In this document: in pieces, positions 22,922 to 35,800 of the stretch
Position numbering within the stretch: the first letter of the stretch is position 1
How the letters are laid out: the number at the start of each line of letters is the position of its first letter
Source of the DNA: Auanema rhodensis
Taxonomy: Eukaryota; Nematoda; Chromadorea; Rhabditida; Rhabditidae
Direction of reading: 5' to 3'
Assembly: GCA_964057225.1 (NCBI GenBank)
Contig: OZ059900.1
Coordinates: forward strand, 18,987,638-19,051,637
DNA length: 64,000 nucleotides
Translations under genes and position numbers: made by a program
The notes under the pieces: model-generated
The model's input: the letters and a program-made list of their open reading frames with translations, nothing else
Told to the model about the DNA's origin: nothing
Database searches by the model: none

Positions 22922-24972
22922 ATAAAATATTTCTCATGGGAAATACTGTGTTTTTGTTTTTTTCTAGTGTTCAGCATGTAAAATGCTTCATTTTAGTATG
23001 TAACACGCTGAAATTCGTTGCATTTGACGACTCATATGAACAAAAATCGATTTAATCATTATTAGCCATAAGGGGCGTGCCCTCAGAATATGCTAATTTC
23101 CTTAATTTTCTAACCCCTGTTTTTTTGTCGTGAAAGTGGAACTAGACGTTGTACGAACAATTTTGAGCTAGGTTTCATTGACATTGCATGAGTTTGAACA
23201 CATGAAATCGTAAGTCAAAACCTTGTTTACAGCGAAATTTCCAAAAACTGGTTTTCCAGCATAATAAAATATTTCTCATGGGAAATACTGTGTTTTTGTA
23301 TTTTTCTAGTGTTCAGCATGTAAAATGTTTCATTTTAGTATGTAACACGCTGAAATTCGTTGCTTTGACGACTCATATGAACAAAAATCGATTTAATCAA
23401 TATTAGCCATAAGGGGCGTGCCCTCAGAATATGCTAATTTCCTTAATTTTCTAACCCCTGTTTTTTTGTCGTGAAAGTGGAACTAGACGTTGTACGAACA
23501 ATTTTGAGCTAGGTTTCATTGACATTGCATGAGTTTGAACACATGAAATCGTAAGTGAAAACCTTGTTTACAGCGAAATTTCCAAAAACTGGTTTTCCAG
23601 CATAATAAAATATTTCTCATGGGAAATACTGTGTTTTTGTATTTTTCTAGTGTTCAGCATGTAAAATGCTTCATTTTAGTATGTAACACGCTGAAATTCG
23701 TTGCATTTGACGACTCATATGAACAAAAATCGATTTAATCAATATTAGCTATAAGGGGCGTGCCCTCAGAATATGCTAACTTCCTTAATTTTCTAACCCC
23801 TGTTTTTTTGTCGTGAAAGTGGAACTAGACGTTGTACGAACAATTTTGAGCTAAGTTTCATTGACATTGCATGAGTTTGAACACATGAAATCGTAAGTCA
23901 AAACCTTGTTTACAGCGAAATTTCCAAAAACTGGTTTTCCAGCATAATAAAATATTTCTCATGGGAAATACTGTGTTTTTGTTTTTTTCTAGTGTTCAGC
24001 ATGTAAAATGCTTAATTTTAGTATGTAACACGCTGAAATTCGTTGCATTTGACGACTCATATGAACAAAAATCGATTTAATCAATATTAGCCATAAGGGG
24101 CGTGCCCTCAGAATATGCTAATTTCCTTAATTTTCTAACCCCTGTTTTTTTGTCGTTAAAGTGGAACTAGACGTTGTACGAACAATTTTGAGCTAGGTTT
24201 CATTGACATTGCATGAGTTTGAACACATGAAATCGTAAGTCAAAACCTTGTTTACAGCGAAATTTCCAAAAACTGGTTTTCCAGCATAATAAAATATTTC
24301 TCATGGGAAATACTGTGTTTTTGTATTTTTCTAGTGTTCAGCATGTAAAATGCTTCATTTTAGTATGTAACACGCTGAAATTCGTTGCATTTGACGACTC
24401 ATATGAACAAAAATCGATTTAATCATTATTAGCCATAAGGGGCGTGCCCTCAGAATATGCTAATTTCCTTAATTTTCTAACCCCTGTTTTTTTGTCGTGA
24501 AAGTGGAACTAGACGTTGTACGAACAATTTTGAGCTAGGTTTCATTGACATTGCATGAGTTTGAACACATGAAATCGTAAGTCAAAACCTTGTTTACAGC
24601 GAAATTTCCAAAAACTGGTTTTCCAGCATAATAAAATATTTTTCATGGGAAATACTGTGTTTTTGTATTTTTCTAGTGTTCAGCATGTAAAATGTTTCAT
24701 TTTAGTATGTAACACGCTGAAATTCGTTGCATTTGACGACTCATATGAACAAAAATCGATTTAATCAATATTAGCCATAAGGGGCGTGCCCTCAGAATAT
24801 GCTAATTTCCTTAATTTTCTAACCCCTGTTTTTTTGTCGTGAAAGTGGAACTAGACGTTGTACGAACAATTTTGAGCTAGGTTTCATTGACATTGCATGA
24901 GTTTGAACACATGAAATCGTAAGTCAAAACCTTGTTTACAGCGAAATTTCCAAAAACTGGTTTTCCAGCATA
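22922..24972. repeat. Rearranged six-monomer stretch with mosaic monomers
   Basis: Monomers: 22922 A37T+A138T; 23264 C65T+C295G with a one-base loss; 23605 C146T+T176C+G250A; 23947 A37T+C68A+G211T; 24289 A138T; 24631 C65T with C12T but not G18A. The markers come from A, B and D positions shuffled together, so this is an exchange-rich interval between cassettes D2 and D3. Confidence 0.75.
23264..23604. repeat. 341-bp mosaic monomer with a deletion outside the T-tract
   Basis: The sequence gttgcatttgacg is reduced to gttgctttgacg near 23362, a one-base loss inside the CENP-B-like segment. This is the only indel I found that is not in the T-tract. It also joins C65T with C295G, like the monomer at 15396. 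Confidence 0.8.
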
Positions 24973-26340
24973 ATAAAATATTTCTCATGGGAAATACTGT
25001 GTTTTTGTATTTTTCTAGTGTTCAGCATGTAAAATGCTTCATTTTAGTATGTAACACGCTGAAATTCGTTGCATTTGACGACTCATATGAACAAAAATCG
25101 ATTTAATCAATATTAGCTATAAGGGGCGTGCCCTCAGAATATGCTAATTTCCTTAATTTTCTAACCCCTGTTTTTTTGTCGTGAAAGTGGAACTAGACGT
25201 TGTACGAACAATTTTGAGCTAAGTTTCATTGACATTGCATGAGTTTGAACATATGAAATCGTAAGTCAAAACCTTGTTTACAGCGAAATTTCCAAAAACT
25301 GGTTTTCCAGCATAATAAAATATTTCTCATGGGAAATACTGTGTTTTTGTATTTTTTTAGTGTTCAGCATGTAAAATGCTTCATTTTAGTATGTAACACG
25401 CTGAAATTCGTTGCATTTGACGACTCATATGAACAAAAATCGATTTAATCAATATTAGCCATAAGGGGCGTGCCCTCAGAATATGCTAATTTCCTTAATT
25501 TTCTAACCCCTGTTTTTTTGTCGTGAAAGTGGAACTAGACGTTGTACGAACAATTTTGAGCTAGGTTTCATTGACATTGCATGAGTTTGAACACATGAAA
25601 TCGTAAGTCAAAACCTTGTTTACAGCGAAATTTCCAAAAACTGGTTTTCCAGCATAATAAAATATTTCTCATGGGAAATACTGTGTTTTTGTATTTTTCT
25701 AGTGTTCAGCATGTAAAATGCTTCATTTTAGTATGTAACACGCTGAAATTCGTTGCATTTGACGACTCATATGAACAAAAATCGATTTAATCAATATTAG
25801 CTATAAGGGGCGTGCCCTCAGAATATGCTAATTTCCTTAATTTTCTAACCCCTGTTTTTTTGTCGTGAAAGTGGAACTAGACGTTGTACGAACAATTTTG
25901 AGCTAAGTTTCATTGACATTGCATGAGTTTGAACATATGAAATCGTAAGTCAAAACCTTGTTTACAGCGAAATTTCCAAAAACTGGTTTTCCAGCATAAT
26001 AAAATATTTCTCATGGGAAATACTGTGTTTTTGTATTTTTTTAGTGTTCAGCATGTAAAATGCTTCATTTTAGTATGTAACACGCTGAAATTCGTTGCAT
26101 TTGACGACTCATATGAACAAAAATCGATTTAATCAATATTAGCCATAAGGGGCGTGCCCTCAGAATATGCTAATTTCCTTAATTTTCTAACCCCTGTTTT
26201 TTTGTCGTGAAAGTGGAACTAGACGTTGTACGAACAATTTTGAGCTAGGTTTCATTGACATTGCATGAGTTTGAACACATGAAATCGTAAGTCAAAACCT
26301 TGTTTACAGCGAAATTTCCAAAAACTGGTTTTCCAGCATA
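24973..26340. repeat. Two-monomer repeat of D1-type monomers 1-2, two copies
   Basis: Pairs 24973-25656 and 25657-26340 each consist of C146T+G250A+C280T followed by C43T, the first two monomers of cassette D. I saw no difference between the pairs. Confidence 0.85.
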
Positions 26341-27708
26341 ATAAAATATTTCTCATGGGAAATACTGTGTTTTTGTATTTTTCTAGTGTTCAGCATGTAA
26401 AATGCTTCATTTTAGTATGTAACACGCTGAAATTCGTTGCATTTGACGACTCATATGAACAAAAATCGATTTAATCAATATTAGCCATAAGGGGCGTGCC
26501 CTCAGAATATGCTAATTTCCTTAATTTTCTAACCCCTGTTTTTTTGTCGTGAAAGTGGAACTAGACGTTGTACGAACAATTTTGAGCTAGGTTTCATTGA
26601 CATTGCATGAGTTTGAACACATGAAATCGTAAGTCAAAACCTTGTTTACAGCGAAATTTCCAAAAACTGGTTTTCCAGCATAATAAAATATTTTTCATGA
26701 GAAATACTGTGTTTTTGTATTTTTCTAGTGTTCAGCATGTAAAATGTTTCATTTTAGTATGTAACACGCTGAAATTCGTTGCATTTGACGACTCATATGA
26801 ACAAAAATCGAATTAATCAATATTAGCCATAAGGGGCGTGCCCTCAGAATATGCTAATTTCCTTAATTTTCTAACCCCTGTTTTTTTGTCGTGAAAGTGG
26901 AACTAGACGTTGTACAAACAATTTTGAGCAAGGTTTCATTGACATTGCATGAATTTGAACACATGAAATCGTAAGTCAAAACCTTGTTTACAGCGAAATT
27001 TCCAAAATCTGGTTTTCCAGCATAATAAAATATTTCTCATGGGAAATACTGTGTTTTTGTATTTTTCTAGTGTTCAGCATGTAAAATGCTTCATTTTGGT
27101 ATGTAACACGCTGAAATTCGTTGCATTTGACGACTCATATGAACAAAAATCGATTTAATCAATATTAGCCATAAGGGGCGTGCCCTCAGAATATGCTAAT
27201 TTCCTTAATTTTCTAACCCCTGTTTTTTTGTCGTGAAAGTGGAACTAGACGTTGTACGAACAATTTTGAGCTAGGTTTCATTGACATTGCATGAGTTTGA
27301 ACACATGAAATCGTAAGTCAAAACCTTGTTTACAGCGAAATTTCCAAAAACTGGTTTTCCAGCATAATAAAATATTTTTCATGAGAAATACTGTGTTTTT
27401 GTATTTTTCTAGTGTTCAGCATGTAAAATGCTTCATTTTAGTATGTAACACGCTGAAATTCGTTGCATTTGACGACTCATATGAACAAAAATCGAATTAA
27501 TCAATATTAGCCATAAGGGGCGTGCCCTCAGAATATGCTAATTTCCTTAATTTTCTAACCCCTGTTTTTTTGTCGTGAAAGTGGAACTAGACGTTGTACG
27601 AACAATTTTGAGCTAGGTTTCATTGACATTGCATGAGTTTGAACACATGAAATCGTAAGTCAAAACCTTGTTTACAGCGAAATTTCCAAAAACTGGTTTT
27701 CCAGCATA
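26341..27708. repeat. Partial, recombined D cassette (monomers 3-5 plus a hybrid)
   Basis: 26341 is plain; 26683 has the D monomer 4 markers plus C65T and A326T; 27025 has A74G; 27367 has C12T, G18A and T130A but lacks G234A, T248A and G271A, so its left half is D monomer 4 and its right half generic. It ends exactly where a complete D cassette begins. Confidence 0.8.
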
Positions 27709-30444
27709 ATAAAATATTTCTCATGGGAAATACTGTGTTTTTGTATTTTTCTAGTGTTCAGCATGTAAAATGCTTCATTTTAGTATGTAACACGCTGAAA
27801 TTCGTTGCATTTGACGACTCATATGAACAAAAATCGATTTAATCAATATTAGCTATAAGGGGCGTGCCCTCAGAATATGCTAATTTCCTTAATTTTCTAA
27901 CCCCTGTTTTTTTGTCGTGAAAGTGGAACTAGACGTTGTACGAACAATTTTGAGCTAAGTTTCATTGACATTGCATGAGTTTGAACATATGAAATCGTAA
28001 GTCAAAACCTTGTTTACAGCGAAATTTCCAAAAACTGGTTTTCCAGCATAATAAAATATTTCTCATGGGAAATACTGTGTTTTTGTATTTTTTTAGTGTT
28101 CAGCATGTAAAATGCTTCATTTTAGTATGTAACACGCTGAAATTCGTTGCATTTGACGACTCATATGAACAAAAATCGATTTAATCAATATTAGCCATAA
28201 GGGGCGTGCCCTCAGAATATGCTAATTTCCTTAATTTTCTAACCCCTGTTTTTTTGTCGTGAAAGTGGAACTAGACGTTGTACGAACAATTTTGAGCTAG
28301 GTTTCATTGACATTGCATGAGTTTGAACACATGAAATCGTAAGTCAAAACCTTGTTTACAGCGAAATTTCCAAAAACTGGTTTTCCAGCATAATAAAATA
28401 TTTCTCATGGGAAATACTGTGTTTTTGTATTTTTCTAGTGTTCAGCATGTAGAATGCTTCATTTTAGTATGTAACACGCTGAAATTCGTTGCATTTGACG
28501 ACTCATATGAACAAAAATCGATTTAATCAATATTAGCCATAAGGGGCGTGCCCTCAGAATATGCTAATTTCCTTAATTTTCTAACCCCTGTTTTTTTGTC
28601 GTGAAAGTGGAACTAGACGTTGTACGAACAATTTTGAGCTAGGTTTCATTGACATTGCATGAGTTTGAACACATGAAATCGTAAGTCAAAACCTTGTTTA
28701 CAGCGAAATTTCCAAAAACTGGTTTTCCAGCATAATAAAATATTTTTCATGAGAAATACTGTGTTTTTGTATTTTTCTAGTGTTCAGCATGTAAAATGCT
28801 TCATTTTAGTATGTAACACGCTGAAATTCGTTGCATTTGACGACTCATATGAACAAAAATCGAATTAATCAATATTAGCCATAAGGGGCGTGCCCTCAGA
28901 ATATGCTAATTTCCTTAATTTTCTAACCCCTGTTTTTTTGTCGTGAAAGTGGAACTAGACGTTGTACAAACAATTTTGAGCAAGGTTTCATTGACATTGC
29001 ATGAATTTGAACACATGAAATCGTAAGTCAAAACCTTGTTTACAGCGAAATTTCCAAAATCTGGTTTTCCAGCATAATAAAATATTTCTCATGGGAAATA
29101 CTGTGTTTTTGTATTTTTCTAGTGTTCAGCATGTAAAATGCTTCATTTTGGTATGTAACACGCTGAAATTCGTTGCATTTGACGACTCATATGAACAAAA
29201 ATCGATTTAATCAATATTAGCCATAAGGGGCGTGCCCTCAGAATATGCTAATTTCCTTAATTTTCTAACCCCTGTTTTTTTGTCGTGAAAGTGGAACTAG
29301 ACGTTGTACGAACAATTTTGAGCTAGGTTTCATTGACATTGCATGAGTTTGAACACATGAAATCGTAAGTCAAAACCTTGTTTACAGCGAAATTTCCAAA
29401 AACTGGTTTTCCAGCATAATAAAATATTTCTCATGGGAAATACTGTGTTTTTGTATTTTTCTAGTGTTCAGCATGTAAAATGCTTCATTTTAGTATGTAA
29501 CACGCTGAAATTCGTTGCATTTGACGACTCATATGAACAAAAATCGATTTAATCAATATTAGCCATAAGGGGCGTGCCCTCAGAATATGCTAATTTCCTT
29601 AATTTTCTAACCCCTGTTTTTTTGTCGTGAAAGTGGAACTAGGCGTTGTACGAACAATTTTGAGCTAGGTTTCATTGACATTGCATGAGTTTGAACACAT
29701 GAAATCGTAAGTGAAAACCTTGTTTACAGCGAAATTTCCAAAAACTGGTTTTCCAGCATAATAAAATATTTCTCATGGGAAATACTGTGTTTTTGTATTT
29801 TTCTAGTGTTCAGCATGTAAAATGCTTCATTTTAGTATGTAACACGCTGAAATTCGTTGCATTTGACGACTCATATGAACAAAAATCGATTTAATCAATA
29901 TTAGCCATAAGGGGCGTGCCCTCAGAATATGCTAACTTCCTTAATTTTCTAACCCCTGTTTTTTTGTCGTGAAAGTGGAACTAGACGTTGTACTAACAAT
30001 TTTGAGCTAGGTTTCATTGACATTGCATGAGTTTGAACACATGAAATCGTAAGTCAAAACCTTGTTTACAGCGAAATTTCCAAAAACTGGTTTTCCAGCA
30101 TAATAAAATATTTCTCATGGGAAATACTGTGTTTTTGTTTTTTTCTAGTGTTCAGCATGTAAAATGCTTAATTTTAGTATGTAACACGCTGAAATTCGTT
30201 GCATTTGACGACTCATATGAACAAAAATCGATTTAATCAATATTAGCCATAAGGGGCGTGCCCTCAGAATATGCTAATTTCCTTAATTTTCTAACCCCTG
30301 TTTTTTTGTCGTTAAAGTGGAACTAGACGTTGTACGAACAATTTTGAGCTAGGTTTCATTGACATTGCATGAGTTTGAACACATGAAATCGTAAGTCAAA
30401 ACCTTGTTTACAGCGAAATTTCCAAAAACTGGTTTTCCAGCATA
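27709..30444. repeat. Eight-monomer cassette D3
   Basis: Complete D order. Monomer 4 (28735) carries A326T, unlike D1 and D2. Private changes: A60G near 28452 in monomer 3, and G234T near 29994 in monomer 7. Confidence 0.9.
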
Positions 30445-32838
30445 ATAAAATATTTCTCATGGGAAATACTGTGTTTTTGTATTTTTCTAGTGTTCAGCAT
30501 GTAAAATGCTTCATTTTAGTATGTAACACGCTGAAATTCGTTGCATTTGACGACTCATATGAACAAAAATCGATTTAATCAATATTAGCCATAAGGGGCG
30601 TGCCCTCAGAATATGCTAATTTCCTTAATTTTCTAACCCCTGTTTTTTTGTCGTGAAAGTGGAACTAGACGTTGTACAAACAATTTTGAGCTAGGTTTCA
30701 TTGACATTGCATGAGTTTGAACACATGAAATCGTAAGTCAAAACCTTGTTTACAGCGAAATTTCCAAAAACTGGTTTTCCAGCATAATAAAATATTTCTC
30801 ATGGGAAATACTGTGTTTTTGTTCTTTTCTAGTGTTCAGCATGTAAAATGCTTAATTTTAGTATGTAACACGCTGAAATTCGTTGCATTTGACGACTCAT
30901 ATGAACAAAAATCGATTTAATCAATATTAGCCATAAGGGGCGTGCCCTCAGAATATGCTAATTTCCTTAATTTTCTAACCCCTGTTTTTTTGTCGTGAAA
31001 GTGGAACTAGACGTTGTACGAACAATTTTGAGCTAGGTTTCATTGACATTGCATGAGTTTGAACACATGAAATCGTAAGTCAAAACCTTGTTTACAGCGA
31101 AATTTCCAAAAACTGGTTTTCCAGCATAATAAAATATTTCTCATGGGAAATACTGTGTTTTTGTATTTTTCTAGTGTTCAGCATGTAAAATGCTTCATTT
31201 TAGTATGTAACACGCTGAAATTCGTTGCATTTGACGACTCATATGAACAAAAATCGATTTAATCAATATTAGCCATAAGGGGCGTGCCCTCAGAATATGC
31301 TAATTTCCTTAATTTTCTAACCCCTGTTTTTTTGTCGTGAAAGTGGAACTATACGTTGTACGAACAATTTTGAGCTAGGTTTCATTGACATTGCATGAGT
31401 TTGAACACATGAAATCGTAAGTCAAAACCTTGTTTACAGCGAAATTTCCAAAAACTGGTTTTCCAGCATAATAAAATATTTTTCATGAGAAATACTGTGT
31501 TTTTGTATTTTTCTAGTGTTCAGCATGTAAAATGCTTCATTTTAGTATGTAACACGCTGAAATTCGTTGCATTTGACGACTCATATGAACAAAAATCGAT
31601 TTAATCAATATTAGCCATAAGGGGCGTGCCCTCAGAATATGCTAATTTCCTTAATTTTCTAACCCCTGTTTTTTTGTCGTGAAAGTGGAACTAGACGTTG
31701 TACAAACAATTTTGAGCTAGGTTTCATTGACATTGCATGAGTTTGAACACATGAAATCGTAAGTCAAAACCTTGTTTACAGCGAAATTTCCAAAAACTGG
31801 TTTTCCAGCATAATAAAATATTTCTCATGGGAAATACTGTGTTTTTGTATTTTTCTAGTGTTCAGCATGTAAAATGCTTCATTTTAGTATGTAACACGCT
31901 GAAATTCGTTGCATTTGACGACTCATATGAACAAAAATCGATTTAATCAATATTAGCCATAAGGGGCGTGCCCTCAGAATATGCTAATTTCCTTAATTTT
32001 CTAACCCCTGTTTTTTTGTCGTGAAAGTGGAACTATTCGTTGTACGAACAAATTTGAGCTAGGTTTCATTGACATTGCATGAGTTTGAACACATGAAATC
32101 GTAAGTCAAAACCTTGTTTACAGCGAAATTTCCAAAAACTGGTTTTCCAGCATAATAAAATATTTCTCATGGGAAATACTGTGTTTTTGTTTTTTTCTAG
32201 TGTTCAGCATGTAAAATGCTTCATTTTAGTATGTAACACGCTGAAATTCGTTGCATTTGACGACTCATATGAACAAAAATCGATTTAATCAATATTAGCC
32301 ATAAGGGGCGTGCCCTCAGAATATACTAATTTCCTTAATTTTCTAACCCCTGTTTTTTTGTCGTGAAAGTGGAACTAGACGTTGTACGAACAATTTTGAG
32401 CTAGGTTTCATTGACATTGCATGAGTTTGAACACATGAAATCGTAAGTCAAAACCTTGTTTACAGCGAAATTTCCAAAAACTGGTTTTCCAGCATAATAA
32501 AATATTTCTCATGGGAAATACTGTGTTTTTGTATTTTTCTAGTGTTCAGCATGTAAAATGCTTCATTTTAGTATGTAACACGCTGAAATTCGTTGCATTT
32601 GACGACTCATATGAACAAAAATCGATTTAATCAATATTAGCCATAAGGGGCGTGCCCTCAGAATATGCTAATTTCCTTAATTTTCTAACCCTTGTTTTTT
32701 TGTCGTGAAAGTGGAACTAGACGTTGTACGAACAATTTTGAGCTAGGTTTCATTGACATTGCATGAGTTTGAACACATGAAATCGTAAGTCAAAACCTTG
32801 TTTACAGCGAAATTTCCAAAAACTGGTTTTCCAGCATA
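30445..32838. repeat. Seven mixed monomers between D3 and duplication E
   Basis: 30445 G234A; 30787 C68A with a private change in the 37-39 tract; 31129 G224T; 31471 C12T+G18A+G234A; 31813 G224T+A225T+T240A; 32155 A37T+G171A; 32497 C196T. Several of these types reappear in changed order downstream of D4 (44126-46519) and in block G. Confidence 0.75.
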
Positions 32839-35800
32839 ATAAAATATTTCTCATGGGAAATACTGTGTTTTTGTATTTTTCTAGTGTTCAGCATGTAAAA
32901 TGCTTCATTTTAGTATGTAACACGCTGAAATTCGTTGCATTTGACGACTCATATGAACAAAAATCGATTTAATCAATATTAGCCATAAGGGGCGTGCCCT
33001 CAGAATATGCTAATTTCCTTAATTTTCTAACCCTTGTTTTTTTGTCGTGAAAGTGGAACTAGACGTTGTACGAACAATTTTGAGCTAGGTTTCATTGACA
33101 TTGCATGAGTTTGAACACATGAAATCGTAAGTCAAAACCTTGTTTACAGCGAAATTTCCAAAAACTGGTTTTCCAGCATAATAAAATATTTCTCATGGGA
33201 AATACTGTGTTTTTGTATTTTTCTAGTGTTCAGCATGTAAAATGCTTCATTTTAGTATGTAACACGCTGAAATTCGTTGCATTTGACGACTCATATGAAC
33301 AAAAATCGATTTAATCAATATTAGCCATAAGGGGCGTGCCCTCAGAATATGCTAATTTCCTTAATTTTCTAACCCCTGTTTTTTTGTCGTGAAAGTGGAA
33401 CTAGACGTTGTACGAACAAATTTGAGCTAGGTTTCATTGACATTGCATGAGTTTGAACACATGAAATCGTAAGTCAAAACCTTGTTTACAGCGAAATTTC
33501 CAAAAACTGGTTTTCCAGCATAATAAAATATTTCTCATGGGAAATACTGTGTTTTTGTATTTTTCTAGTGTTTAGCATGTAAAATGCTTCATTTTAGTAT
33601 GTAACACGCTGAAATTCGTTGCATTTGACGACTCATATGAACAAAAATCGATTTAATCAATATTAGCCATAAGGGGCGTGCCCTCAGAATATGCTAATTT
33701 CCTTAATTTTCTAACCCCTGTTTTTTTGTCGTGAAAGTGGAACTAGACGTTGTACGAACAATTTTGAGCTAGGTTTCATTGACATTGCATGAGTTTGAAC
33801 ACATGAAATCGTAAGTCAAAACCTTGTTTACAGCGAAATTTCCAAAAACTGGTTTTCCAGCATAATAAAATATTTCTCATGGGAAATACTGTGTTTTTGT
33901 TTTTTTCTAGTGTTCAGCATGTGAAATGCTTCATTTTAGTATGTAACACGCTGAAATTCGTTGCATTTGACGACTCATATGAACAAAAATCGATTTAATC
34001 AATATTAGCCATAAGGGGCGTGCCCTCAGAATATGCTAATTTCCTTAATTTTCTAACCCCTGTTTTTTTGTCGTGAAAGTGGAACTAGACGTTGTACGAA
34101 CAATTTTGAGCTAGGTTTCATTGACATTGCATGAGTTTGAACACATGAAATCGTAAGTCAAAACCTTGTTTACAGCGAAATTTCCAAAAACTGGTTTTCC
34201 AGCATAATAAAATATTTCTCATGGGAAATACTGTGTTTTTGTATTTTTCTAGTGTTCAGCATGTAAAATGCTTCATTTTAGTATGTAACACGCTGAAATT
34301 CGTTGCATTTGACGACTCATATGAACCAAAATCGATTTAATCAATATTAGCCATAAGGGGCGTGCCCTCAGAATATGCTAATTTCCTTAATTTTCTAACC
34401 CTTGTTTTTTTGTCGTGAAAGTGGAACTAGACGTTGTACGAACAATTTTGAGCTAGGTTTCATTGACATTGCATGAGTTTGAACACATGAAATCGTAAGT
34501 CAAAACCTTGTTTACAGCGAAATTTCCAAAAACTGGGTTTCCAGCATAATAAAATATTTCTCATGGGAAATACTGTGTTTTTGTATTTTTCTAGTGTTCA
34601 GCATGTAAAATGCTTCATTTTAGTATGTAACACGCTGAAATTCGTTGCATTTGACGACTCATATGAACAAAAATCGATTTAATCAATATTAGCCATAAGG
34701 GGCGTGCCCTCAGAATATGCTAATTTCCTTAATTTTCTAACCCCTGTTTTTTTGTCGTGAAAGTGGAACTAGACGTTGTACAAACAATTTTGAGCTAGGT
34801 TTCATTGACATTGCATGAGTTTGAACACATGAAATCGTAAGTCAAAACCTTGTTTACAGCGAAATTTCCAAAAACTGGTTTTCCAGCATAATAAAATATT
34901 TCTCATGGGAAATACTGTGTTTTTGTATTTTTCTAGTGTTCAGCATGTAAAATGCTTCATTTTAGTATGTAACACGCTGAAATTCGTTGCATTTGACGAC
35001 TCATATGAACAAAAATCGATTTAATCAATATTAGCCATAAGGGGCGTGCCCTCAGAATATGCTAATTTCCTTAATTTTCTAACCCCTGTTTTTTTGTCGT
35101 GAAAGTGGAACTAGACGTTGTACAAACAATTTTGAGCTAGGTTTCATTGACATTGCATGAGTTTGAACACATGAAATCGTAAGTCAAAACCTTGTTTACA
35201 GCGAAATTTCCAAAAACTGGTTTTCCAGCATAATAAAATATTTCTCATGGGAAATACTGTGTTTTTGTATTTTTCTAGTGTTCAGCATGTAAAATGTTTC
35301 ATTTTAGTATGTAACACGCTGAAATTCGTTGCATTTGACGACTCATATGAACAAAAATCGATTTAATCAATATTAGCCATAAGGGGCGTGCCCTCAGAAT
35401 ATGCTAATTTCCTTAATTTTCTAACCCCTGTTTTTTTGTCGTGAAAGTGGAACTAAACGTTGTACGAACAATTTTGAGCTAGGTTTCATTGACATTGCAT
35501 GAGTTTGAACACATGAAATCGTAAGTCAAAACCTTGTTTACAGCGAAATTTCCAAAAACTGGTTTTCCAGCATAATAAAATATTTCTCATGGGAAATACT
35601 GTGTTTTTGTATTTTTCTAGTGTTCAGCATGTAAAATGCTTCATTTTAGTATGTAACACGCTGAAATTCGTTGCATTTGACGACTCATATGAACAAAAAT
35701 CGATTTAATCAATATTAGCCATAAGGGGCGTGCCCTCAGAATATGCTAATTTCCTTAATTTTCTAACCCCTGTTTTTTTGTCGTGAAAGTGGAACTAGAC

